This document shows positions 17,010-25,858 of a stretch of DNA of 64,000 nucleotides, in pieces. This DNA comes from Ideonella_A sp031398385 (GTDB taxonomy: Bacteria > Pseudomonadota > Gammaproteobacteria > Burkholderiales > Burkholderiaceae_C): assembly GCA_031398385.1 (NCBI GenBank), contig JANNNE010000123.1, forward strand, positions 1-64,000, read 5' to 3'. Made by a program: the position numbers and the translations under genes. Every line of letters begins with the position of its first letter. Position 1 is the stretch's first letter. The notes beneath the pieces are model-generated. The model did not search any database. It was given only the letters and a program-made list of their open reading frames with translations, and was not told the DNA's origin.

Positions 17010-17801
17010 TTATTTCTTCATGGCGAGCGCTTTTTCAGTCGCTTCCGATTGCCACATGTTGGTTGTGACGTCAACCTTCTTGCCCTTCCCGGCTTCCATG
17101 CCGATCTGGATCTCGTAGCTGTTGTCGCCCTTCACCACCTCGTATTCGAGATAGTCTTTCTCGTTGTCGTTTGTCGAGGTGATCTGGTAACCCATCTTCT
17201 TCAGCTGAGCCGCATAGGCAGCCTTGTCCTGACCCAGCGTCAGGGCCTTTTCAAGCTGCTCTTTTTCGCCCGTCCAAGCCTTCATGCGGCTGCGATCACT
17301 GAATCGATCGTTTGCCGGCACATATTTGGCCGCACGATCAACCTTGTCACCACGCATGGCCATCTTGGTTGTATCGGCGCGCCACATGTTGGAGTCGATG
17401 TCGATCTTGTTGCCCATGCGGCTGGTCTTGTCGAAGCCGATCTGGACCTCGTACGAATGACCACCCTTCACCACTTCGTATTCGACGTAATCCGGCTTGT
17501 CGGCGTTGATGGAGGTGATCTGATAGCCGCTGTCGGTCAGCGTCTTGGCGTATGCGGCCTTGTCTTGACCAGTCTTCAGCATGGCCTTGAGCGCATCCTT
17601 TTCGTTCGTCCAGGGCTTCATGTTTTCACGGTCGCTGTACACCACGCGATCGCTTTTGGTCATCGGAGTGGTCGACATGTTCTTGTTGTCGGTCACTGCC
17701 GCCTTGTTCTTGTCATCGGCCGCATGACCGATTAGCGGTGCGAATGCAAAAGCACCGACCACGGCAGCGCTGACGATCTTCAAATTGAGTTGGTGTCCCA
17801 T
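17010..17801 (-). CDS. Periplasmic protein with two PepSY-like repeats
   Basis: 263-residue secreted protein. A signal peptide (hydrophobic VSAAVVGAFAFAPLIGHA, cleavage near residue 27) is followed by a spacer and two tandem copies of one domain, about residues 60-150 and 170-260. Both copies share W-(T)-x-EK, LGQDKAAYA, GYQITS, YxEYEVVKG, SYEVQIG and an NMW motif. The pattern resembles PepSY-like modules, which bind or inhibit other periplasmic proteins, but I do not recognise a named family. AAGGAG upstream of the ATG at 17801 gives a confident start, and a strong terminator follows. It appears to be a single-gene transcript. Function unknown. Confidence 0.75.
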   Translation of the reverse strand: MGHQLNLKIVSAAVVGAFAFAPLIGHAADDKNKAAVTDNKNMSTTPMTKSDRVVYSDRENMKPWTNEKDALKAMLKTGQDKAAYAKTLTDSGYQITSINADKPDYVEYEVVKGGHSYEVQIGFDKTSRMGNKIDIDSNMWRADTTKMAMRGDKVDRAAKYVPANDRFSDRSRMKAWTGEKEQLEKALTLGQDKAAYAAQLKKMGYQITSTNDNEKDYLEYEVVKGDNSYEIQIGMEAGKGKKVDVTTNMWQSEATEKALAMKK

Positions 17802-18022
17802 GTTTCGCTCCTTGTGAGGGGGCGGTGCCGAACCGGCACCGTCTGTCTTCTCGCGGCAACGTCAGGATGACGTCGACCTGTGAGTACATGGTGCTCACTT
17901 GGCCGGGAACAAAATATCGGCGCTCGGCCCTTTGACGTGTCGGAGGGATCCGACCGTGGAAACCAAAGGAAACAGGCGGGACCGGCCGCAACGCCGTCGG
18001 ACCACTCGTCAGATATCGGGAC

Positions 18023-18082
18023 GATGAGCGGCGGGGCGATGAGCGGCGGGGCGACGAGCGGCGGGGCGGTGAGCGGCCGTTT
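18023..18082. repeat. 15-bp tandem repeat (GATGAGCGGCGGGGC) x3 plus a decayed fourth copy
   Basis: Units begin at 18023, 18038, 18053 and 18068; the first three differ by one base and the fourth decays after nine bases. The period is a multiple of three, and in the minus frame would encode a run of APPLI/V. That frame could start at a TTG at 18103 just after the small SOS-linked ORF and run to 17780, into the next gene, but it has no other coding sign. The surrounding stretch 17802-18106 holds no gene I can support. Confidence 0.7.
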
Positions 18083-18106
18083 CGCCGACGGCGGAGTCAC
18101 CAACCG

Positions 18107-18193
18107 TCAGAGCCAGCGCCAGATCAGGTTGAGCCAGGCGGGCAGCCGAAGCGATCGACGCGGGGCATAGTTCTGGCGATAGGCAAACGACAT
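18107..18193 (-). CDS. Candidate SOS-induced small protein, 28 residues
   Basis: A short ORF with unusually good start signals: ATG at 18193, GGAG five bases upstream, and a perfect LexA box ending 12 bases upstream. The peptide begins MSFAYRQNYAPRR, continues SLRLPAWLNL and ends IWRWL: a basic first half and a tryptophan/leucine-rich amphipathic second half. I do not recognise a family. The size and SOS control recall small damage-induced membrane peptides such as TisB, but the sequence is not similar and is less hydrophobic. It lies between the GST gene and the duplicated-domain protein gene, on the same strand. It may instead be a leader peptide. Confidence 0.5.
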   Translation of the reverse strand: MSFAYRQNYAPRRSLRLPAWLNLIWRWL

Positions 18194-18204
18194 GACGGCT
18201 CCGA

Positions 18205-18224
18205 TACTGTATAAAACAACAGTA
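18205..18224 (-). promoter_or_regulatory. LexA (SOS) box TACTGTATAAAACAACAGTA
   Basis: Perfect match to the core CTGT-N8-ACAG used by LexA in gamma- and betaproteobacteria, including the flanking TA on both sides. On the minus strand it overlaps a TATACT -10-like element (18226-18221) and lies just before the ribosome site of the 28-codon ORF, the arrangement expected for direct LexA repression. The only genes downstream on this strand are that ORF and, further on, the duplicated-domain protein. Confidence 0.75.
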
Positions 18225-18285
18225 TACCAAGTCGTCAGCAGTTTGGTGCAACGGTTTGGCCCGGGCAATCGGGCGACCTGAGCGC

Positions 18286-19152
18286 TCAGCCGAGCTTGTC
18301 CTGCGTGCGGGTATCGAAGTCGCTCGCGTCATGTCGCTCGTGCAATTGGCTGGCCGGCTCGCCCCACGAGCGGTTCACCATCCGGCCCCGCCGCACCGCC
18401 GGACGCTCGGCGATCTGGTTGGTCCAGCGCTGCACATGGCGGTAATCCTGCACCTGCAGAAACTCTCCACCCTCGTACAGCAGGCCCTTGGACAAGGAAC
18501 CATACCAGGGCCAGACGGCGATGTCGGCAACCGTGTAATCGCTTCCGGCCAGGTACTCGTTGTCGGCCAGGCGCCGATCCAGTACATCGAGTTGACGCTT
18601 GACCTCCATCGCAAAACGGTCGATCGCATATTCGATCTTGAAGGGGGCATAGGCATAAAAGTGCCCGAACCCTCCTCCCAGATACGGTGCACTGCCCATC
18701 TGCCAGAACAGCCAGGACAGGCACTCTGCGCGCCGCGCGGGTTCGGTCGGAAGGAAGGCACCGAATTTTTCGGCCAGATACAGCAGGATGGCACCGGACT
18801 CGAAGATCCGGATCGCAGGCTCGGCGCTGCGATCGAGCAAGGCCGGGATCTTCGAGTTCGGATTCACCTCGACAAAACCGGAGCCGAACTGATCGCCATC
18901 ACCGATCTTGATCGACCAGGCGTCATATTCGGCGCCTGCATGGCCCAGCGCCAGCAATTCCTCCAGCATCACGGTGACCTTGACACCATTCGGCGTCGCC
19001 ATCGAATAAAGCTGCAACGGGTGTTTGCCGACCGGCAGCTTCTTGTCGTGGGTCGGTCCGGCAATCGGGCGATTGATGCTGGCAAACTTGCCGCCGCTCT
19101 CCTTGTCCCAGGTCCATACTCTCGGCGGTGTGTAGCTGGTTGATTCAGTCAT
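18286..19152 (-). CDS. yghU: Glutathione S-transferase, YghU type
   Basis: 288 residues, the same length as E. coli YghU, a nu-class glutathione transferase with disulfide-bond reductase activity on glutathione-linked substrates. The N-terminal thioredoxin-like domain is preceded by the long extension typical of YghU (WTWDKESGGKFASINRPIAGPTHDKKLPVG); it carries ATPNGVKVTVMLEELL and NPNSKIPALLD with ESGAILLYLAEK. The helical C-terminal domain has GSDYTVADIAVWPWYG. The frame is open for 49 more codons upstream, but MTESTSYTPPRVWTWD at 19152 is the family start. Probably handles oxidised or electrophilic small molecules in the cytoplasm. Confidence 0.9.
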   Translation of the reverse strand: MTESTSYTPPRVWTWDKESGGKFASINRPIAGPTHDKKLPVGKHPLQLYSMATPNGVKVTVMLEELLALGHAGAEYDAWSIKIGDGDQFGSGFVEVNPNSKIPALLDRSAEPAIRIFESGAILLYLAEKFGAFLPTEPARRAECLSWLFWQMGSAPYLGGGFGHFYAYAPFKIEYAIDRFAMEVKRQLDVLDRRLADNEYLAGSDYTVADIAVWPWYGSLSKGLLYEGGEFLQVQDYRHVQRWTNQIAERPAVRRGRMVNRSWGEPASQLHERHDASDFDTRTQDKLG

Positions 19153-19262
19153 GGGCAATCCGTTGTCGAGGCGATGAGGGCGCCTGAAAACGGCACCCGA
19201 TGCAACGACTTTAAGGCAATCATCCCGAGCGCGTGCACACGCGCAATGGCGTCCGACAGGGC

Positions 19263-20303
19263 TCAGCGTGCCAACTCGCCCGGTTGCCGGGCGGCCCATG
19301 CGTCGCGCAGCAAAGCGGTGGTTTCACTGCGCCAGGCCGGGTCGTCCAGGTACTCGGCTTCCAGCGCAACCCGCCAGGCCGATGTCGGCAGGTCCGCGTC
19401 GAGCAGGGTGCGGCCGAGGTTGATCCAGGCCGCAGCACTGTCGTGCAGCCGCGCTGCAGCGCCGAAACTGTCGGCTGCCAGCACCTTGCTGCCCGCAGCA
19501 AAGGCCGTGTTGCCCAAGCCCATCATCAGCGCCAGGTTGCCCGGCCAGCGGTTCAGCGCGCTGGCATAGACGGTTTGGGCCAGCCGCGGTGGCGCTGCGC
19601 GCTCGAAGCCGATGCTGGCATCGACCATGGCTTGTTGTTGTGCGGTCGGCGGCCAGTGACCGGGCGGTGTGACGACAAATGCCCAGCTGCCGGCCCGCGC
19701 CCAGGACAGATCGAAGATCGGAAGCGGCAGAATCTCTCGCGGGTTGACGCCCGAGCGCAATACGAACTCCTGGCGCGGCAGCGAATAGCCGACCACAACC
19801 GCGTAATGCCAGACCGGCAGCACATCGAGCCCGAGGTTCTGCAGCACCACGACCGGGTTCTCGGCCACCAGCTCACGCATGATCGCCTCCAGGGTGCCGG
19901 GAATGCGCGTCGGCACCGCCAGCGCACGCCGCGCGCCCGCCAGCATCTCGACCTGCCAGCTGCCCTGGCGCGCCGGCATGAACACCTGTTGCGCAAGCAG
20001 CTTCGGGTCGGCTTCGACGCCGCTGGCGCCAAGTGCAGTTGCCAGCGCGGCCGGTCCGCAGTCGTACGCGGTCTGTGCAAAAAACGGTGTCGAGTCGAGT
20101 TCGACCTCGTCCGGCAAGCCGGCGGGCCGATGCCTCTGCAGCAATTGGGTGCTGGGCGATGCACAGCCACTCAGAAACGCGATCGCGGTGCCGAGCAGGG
20201 AAACCGATCCGACGGCACCCAGGCGTGCGCCGAGCAGGCCGCTGGTCGCCTGCGCAAGCCAGGTCCGCCGCTCGCGGGAAACAATGGCCAAGCGTTTCGT
20301 CAT
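19263..20303 (-). CDS. PA2778-family C39-like cysteine peptidase, lipoprotein
   Basis: 346 residues. A hydrophobic signal ending FLSGCAS makes it a probable lipoprotein (C47). The C39-like papain-fold domain shows catalytic C82 in AYDCGPAAL and H166 in PVWHYAVVVGY, matching the PA2778 family. The C-terminal third is helical and TPR-like (WINLGRTLLDADLPTSAWRVALEAE). In Pseudomonas the partner gene PA2779 lies next to it; no such neighbour is seen here. Substrate unknown. The 20304-20583 stretch upstream holds no gene I can support. Confidence 0.82.
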   Translation of the reverse strand: MTKRLAIVSRERRTWLAQATSGLLGARLGAVGSVSLLGTAIAFLSGCASPSTQLLQRHRPAGLPDEVELDSTPFFAQTAYDCGPAALATALGASGVEADPKLLAQQVFMPARQGSWQVEMLAGARRALAVPTRIPGTLEAIMRELVAENPVVVLQNLGLDVLPVWHYAVVVGYSLPRQEFVLRSGVNPREILPLPIFDLSWARAGSWAFVVTPPGHWPPTAQQQAMVDASIGFERAAPPRLAQTVYASALNRWPGNLALMMGLGNTAFAAGSKVLAADSFGAAARLHDSAAAWINLGRTLLDADLPTSAWRVALEAEYLDDPAWRSETTALLRDAWAARQPGELAR

Positions 20304-20583
20304 TCGTTGGAGTCGAAAAGGTACATGATGCCATCCGCCTCGACATCCACCGAGTCAACGCCCAGCCGACATCGAGGCCGCCCGCTCAGCGCCCGCCCGC
20401 CCCAGGCGTCGGCTTGTCGGCAGCACCCGTCAGACCCGCCGCAGCGGTGGCCATGCGCAGCCGGTTCCGTCCATCAGTCGAGCAGAGCGGTCATGCACGG
20501 CAAGATGAGGGCGGGAAGCTGGTCTTCACGCTCTGTTTTCGACTTCGATCCAGCGAAGCTGAGGAAACATTCGGCTCGTACCG

Positions 20584-20610
20584 TTGCACCGCTGACCCAA
20601 ACGCTATGAT
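20584..20610 (+). promoter_or_regulatory. Putative sigma-70 promoter of the B12 uptake operon
   Basis: TTGCAC and TATGAT separated by 15 bp. The -10 element ends about 7 bp before the first paired bases of the cobalamin riboswitch, which is where transcription should begin. Spacing is shorter than the ideal 17 bp, so this is moderate evidence. Confidence 0.45.
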
Positions 20611-20615
20611 GTCGC

Positions 20616-20848
20616 CGTTGGTGCTTGTCGAAGCGTTCCGCCGAGACAGTTCAACGGGAATCAGGGGGGAACGGTCTTGACAGGCCCGACTTTGACCTGA
20701 GCTGCCCCCGCAACGGTAAGCGGACGGGTGCCATTGCGGTTCGGCATCCGACTCGTGACTTTCGGCCACTGGGAGGGCATCGCCATGTGCGATGCACCTG
20801 GGAAGGCGTCACGGGTAGTCTCCGTCAGCCCGGATACCGGCCAGCAAG
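20616..20848 (+). promoter_or_regulatory. Cobalamin (adenosylcobalamin) riboswitch
   Basis: Untranslated leader with the conserved landmarks of the B12 riboswitch in order: a 5' pairing strand, AACGGGAA, the B12-box-like AGCTGCCCCCGCAACGGTAA around 20700-20719, and the closing GTCAGCCCGGATACCGGCC at 20824-20842. It lies directly before btuB and should turn expression down when cobalamin is plentiful. A GC hairpin (GTCCGC-loop-GCGGAC, 20884-20901) between aptamer and start codon may be part of the expression platform; it lacks a T-run, so control is more likely at translation than by termination. Confidence 0.92.
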
Positions 20849-20928
20849 GTGGCGCATGCGCAAGCATTCGCCGTGAGGCGCCAGTCCGCGGGGAAGCGGA
20901 CCAGCGCGGTTGGCCCACTCCTACCCTC

Positions 20929-22782
20929 ATGACTTCGTCTGCCTCCGGTCGCGTCTGCCGCGTCCTTGCCACATCCATTGCTCTTTCGTCCCTGCTCACG
21001 GCGCTGCCCGCGCTGGCCCAATCTGGTTCCGCCACGACGCTCGACCCTGTGATCGTCACGGCCACCCGAACGCCGCAGCCGCTGTCGTCGGTGCTGGCCG
21101 ACGTCTCGGTGATCGACCGCGCGATGATCGAGCGAAGCGGTGTCACCGGTGTCGGTGATCTGCTGGCCCGCCTGCCCGGCATCGAAATGTCGCGCAGCGG
21201 CGGTCCCGGCAGCGCGACCACGGTCTTCATCCGCGGCAACGAGGCGCGCCACACCGCCGTCTATATCGACGGCGTCCGGGTCGACTCGCAGGCCACCGGC
21301 GGCGCCATCTGGGAGCAGATCCCGCTGGACCAGATCGAACGCATCGAAGTTCTGCGCGGCCCGGCCGCGGCGATCTACGGGTCCGACGCCGTTGCGGGCG
21401 TGGTCCAGTTCTTCACCAAACGTGGCCGCGGCGCTGCGCGACCCACCGCCGCGGTTACCGTGGGTTCATACCGCACCCGCCAGGTGCAGGCCGGCATCAG
21501 CGGCGCGGCACAGGCGATCGACTATTCGTTGTCGGCCTCGCAGGGCCGCAGCGACGGCTACAACTCCCGCACCGCCGTCACCGCCAATCCCGACAAGGAC
21601 GGCTGGCGTCGCCATGCTGTCCAGGCACGCGTCGGCTGGCAGCTCGACCCCAGACACCGTGTGAACGCCTCGCTGCTGGCCAGCAAATTGCGCTCGCAAT
21701 ACGACGGTTTCACTGCCGGCTTCGACGACATCAACCACCATTCGCTGCGCACCGGCAGCCTGGGGTGGGAAGGCAGCTGGACGCCGGACGCCACCACCCG
21801 GGTCCAGGTCGGCCAGTCCGACAGCACCTACGAATCGCAGCCCAGCTTTTACCGCACCGAAACCAGGCTGCGCAACTACACCTTCCAGCACGACCAGCGT
21901 TTCGGCAGCCAGTTGCTGACGGCCACGTTGGAGCGCCGCGAGGACAAGTTGTTGAACCCCGCGACGAGCTTCACGCCCACCCTGGAAGGCAGTCGCCATC
22001 AGAATGCGCTCGGGCTCGGCTGGCGCGGGGACTTCGGCCCGATCGGACTGCAGGCCCATGTTCGGCGCGACAAGGACAGCGAATTCGGCGCCAAGCGCAC
22101 CGGCAGCCTGGCCGCCGGCTGGGCCATCACGCCACACTGGCGGGTCACGGCGGCGGCATCCAATTCGTTTCGGGTGCCGACGCTGTATCAGCGTTTCAGC
22201 GAATATGGCAACGCCGCGCTGGTGCCGGAGACCGGGCGCAATGTCGAGCTCGGCCTGCGCTGGGCCGCCGCCGGCAGCGAAGCCAGCCTGAGCGCCTGGC
22301 GCAACAAAGTGACCAACCTGATCGTGTTCGGCCCGCCGGGTCCGTGCCTGGACAGCTTTGGTTGTTACGCCAACGTCGGCCGCGCCGAGCTCGAAGGCAT
22401 CACCCTGGCCGGTCGCACGCAGCTCGGCATGATCGGCCTGCGCGGCTCGCTCGACTGGCACGATCCGCGCAATGTCGCCACCGACAAGATCCTGCAGCGG
22501 CGCGCCAGGCGTCTGGCCACGGTCGGCGCCGACACCCGGTTCCAGGGCTGGACCGTCGGTGCCGAGCTACAGGCGGCCGGCATACGCTTCGAGGATGCGA
22601 ACAATACCCAGAAACTGGGCGGCTACGGGCTGCTGAACCTGTATGCCAGCCGCCTGCTGATTCCCGGACTGACGCTGGAGGGCCGCATCGACAATGTCGG
22701 CGACAAGGACTACGAACTGGCCCGCAGCTATGTCACGCCGGGGCTGAACGCGCAACTCACCTTGCGCTGGACGACGCCTTGA
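20929..22782 (+). CDS. btuB: TonB-dependent vitamin B12 outer-membrane receptor
   Basis: 617-residue TonB-dependent receptor that brings cobalamin across the outer membrane. A signal peptide (about 31 residues, ending ALPALAQ) is followed by the TonB box DPVIVTATR, a plug domain (GVTGVGDLLARLPGIEMSR, IRGNEARHTAVYIDGVRVDS, RIEVLRGPAAAIYGSDAVAGVVQFFTK) and a 22-strand barrel. The position behind a cobalamin riboswitch and ahead of btuFCD identifies the substrate. The frame is open through the riboswitch, so an upstream start would be wrong; MTSSASGRV at 20929 gives the signal peptide. Confidence 0.95.
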   Translation: MTSSASGRVCRVLATSIALSSLLTALPALAQSGSATTLDPVIVTATRTPQPLSSVLADVSVIDRAMIERSGVTGVGDLLARLPGIEMSRSGGPGSATTVFIRGNEARHTAVYIDGVRVDSQATGGAIWEQIPLDQIERIEVLRGPAAAIYGSDAVAGVVQFFTKRGRGAARPTAAVTVGSYRTRQVQAGISGAAQAIDYSLSASQGRSDGYNSRTAVTANPDKDGWRRHAVQARVGWQLDPRHRVNASLLASKLRSQYDGFTAGFDDINHHSLRTGSLGWEGSWTPDATTRVQVGQSDSTYESQPSFYRTETRLRNYTFQHDQRFGSQLLTATLERREDKLLNPATSFTPTLEGSRHQNALGLGWRGDFGPIGLQAHVRRDKDSEFGAKRTGSLAAGWAITPHWRVTAAASNSFRVPTLYQRFSEYGNAALVPETGRNVELGLRWAAAGSEASLSAWRNKVTNLIVFGPPGPCLDSFGCYANVGRAELEGITLAGRTQLGMIGLRGSLDWHDPRNVATDKILQRRARRLATVGADTRFQGWTVGAELQAAGIRFEDANNTQKLGGYGLLNLYASRLLIPGLTLEGRIDNVGDKDYELARSYVTPGLNAQLTLRWTTP

Positions 22783-22873
22783 GCGAACCTCTGACCAGGC
22801 TTGGCGCCTTGCCGGCATGCCGGCGGGGCGCCTCGCTGGCGGCCGGCGACGCACCGCTCGCCATGGACTTTCG

Positions 22874-23802
22874 ATGACATCGATTTCGCGCACGCGACCG
22901 AGCTTGCTGGCCTTTCTGCGCTGCGCCGCGCTGATGCTAGCCAGCGCGGTCACTGTCGCTGCGCCGGCCCAGCCGATCATCGTTCGAGACGACCGCGGCA
23001 CCGAGCACCGCTTCGAGGCGCCACCAACCCGCATCGTTTCGATGTTGCCGTCGCTCAGCGAGGTGATCTGGATACTCGGCGCGGGCCCGCGTCTGGTCGG
23101 CGTGGACCAATTCTCCAACTGGCCTGCCGAGATTGCGAAGCTGCCACACCTGGGCGGACTGGAGGATGCTCGCATCGAGGCCATCGCCGCACTCAAGCCC
23201 GATGTCATCCTGGCCTCGACCTCGTCGCGCGCGATGGCGCGTCTCGACGAACTCGGCTTCACCGTGCTGCGTTTCAGATCGGACAGCCATGCCGATGTGC
23301 GCCGCACCCTCGGCGAGCTGGCGCGCCTGGTCGGCAAGCCGCGCGAGGGCGATCAGGTCTGGGCACGCCTGGAGCGCGAGCTCGATGCAGCGGCCGCGCG
23401 CGTGCCGCCAGCCGTTCGAGGTCAACGCGTGTATTTCGAGATCGCCGGCGGCCCGCATGCCGCCGGCGCGACCTCGTTCATCGGCGAGACGCTGACCCGG
23501 CTCGGCATGAACAACATCGTGCCGCCCGAACTGGGGCCATTCCCGAAGCTCAATCCGGAATTCGTGGTCCGCGCGAAACCCGACATCATTTTGGGCGCAC
23601 AGCGCGAACAGACCGCCCTGATCCAGCGGCCTGGCTGGAACCGGCTGGATGTGGTGCGCGACCAGCGCCTGTGCGGATTCGACAGCGCCTCGTACGAACT
23701 GCTGATCCGTCCCGGCCCCCGGCTGGGCGAGGCCGCGCGGGTCTTGTCCGATTGCCTGGCGCGCCTGGCGACGAGCCCGCGCCACGACCGCGTCGCGCCA
23801 CG

Positions 23803-23806
<4 letters not shown>
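22874..23806 (+). CDS. btuF: Cobalamin ABC transporter substrate-binding protein
   Basis: 310-residue periplasmic binding protein. A signal sequence (LLAFLRCAALMLASAVTVAAPAQ) precedes a class III helical-backbone fold with RIVSMLPSLSEVIWILGAGPRLVGVDQFSNWP and IEAIAALKPDVILAS, motifs of BtuF. The start at 22874 (MTSISRTRPS) is chosen because earlier codons add a non-signal-like extension. The stop overlaps the btuC start (ATGA at 23803-23806). Confidence 0.9.
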
Positions 23807-24860
<1,054 letters not shown>

Positions 24861-24864
<4 letters not shown>

Positions 24865-25643
24865 ACACGCTGCTCGAGGCCCACGCGGTCCATGTGCGCC
24901 TGGGCAACCAGGCGGTGCTGCGGGGAATCAGTCTGCGCACCGATCCGGGATGGACCGCCATCGTCGGCCCGAACGGCGCCGGCAAATCGACCCTGTTGCG
25001 GGCACTGGCCGGCCTGCAGCCATTGAGCGCCGGACATATCGCCCTGAACGGAGCGGATTTGCGCGGCGCCCGGCCTGCCGAGCGGGCGCGCCAGCTGGCC
25101 TGGCTGGCGCAACATGGCGATGTGACCGGCGAACTGACGGTGCGGGAGACGGTGCAACTCGGGCGCATCGCCCGCTCCGGTTTGCTGGGCTCAACCGACG
25201 CGACCGACCGGATCGCCGTCGATCACGCGATGGCCTTGACCGAATCCACCGGCTGGCAACACCGCCGACTGCACGAACTGTCGGGCGGCGAACGGCAGCG
25301 CGTGCTGCTGGCGCGGGTGCTCGCGACCGAAGCGCCGTTGTTGCTGCTCGACGAGCCGACCACCCACCTCGATGCACCGCACCAGGTTGCGATGGCCCGG
25401 CTGTTTCGCCAACTGGCCCACGCCAGCGCACAGCCGCGGTCGGTGCTGAGCGTCCTGCACGACCTGCCGATTGCGCTGAAGGCCGACCGGCTGCTGGTAC
25501 TCGATCGAGGGCGCCTGCGCGCCGCGGGTGCACCGACCGACGCCGCCGTTCAGGCCGCGCTGGTCGATGTATTCCAGGGTTCGATCCGCATCCAGAACGA
25601 CGCCGCCGGGCGACCGCGTGTCGCGCTGGCGCTGGACGATTGA
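24861..25643 (+). CDS. btuD: Cobalamin ABC transporter ATP-binding protein
   Basis: 260-residue ATPase of the B12 importer. Walker A GPNGAGKST (residues 36-44), signature LSGGERQRV near 138, Walker B LLLLDEPTTH near 160 and the H-loop in VLHDLP. The ATG overlaps the btuC stop by four bases, so BtuF, BtuC and BtuD are made in a coupled way. The 215 bp between btuD and cobQ hold no gene I can support. Confidence 0.93.
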
Positions 25644-25858
25644 CCGATCCGGGCGTTGATGCCGACAAATTGGTCAGTGAAGGCAATCTGCCCTGCCAGC
25701 GTGCCGGAACCCGGCTCCCCCAGTCGACGCCGAAGCCTGATGCCGATCAGCGCCGGCAACTGGCATCGCGGACCGTGGCCGTTGTCGCGTTGAAGAGCGA
25801 CCATCGATAGCGAGCGAGCGCCGATCGATCCGCCTGGCGACATCGAGGCGGCAGCCAG

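Noticed and set aside
18023..18082. Tandem repeat considered as a CRISPR array
   Set aside because: Units are 15 bp, directly adjacent without spacers.
17780..18103. 107-codon minus frame starting TTG behind the SOS ORF
   Set aside because: Overlaps the start and ribosome site of the next gene, has low-complexity content from the repeat and no family resemblance.
18204..18225. Inverted repeat first considered a TetR-type operator
   Set aside because: It fits the LexA consensus CTGT-N8-ACAG exactly, and no TetR gene is nearby.
22801..23802. Long upstream extension of btuC across btuF
   Set aside because: Out-of-frame reading of btuF; the ATGA overlap at 23803 is the real start.
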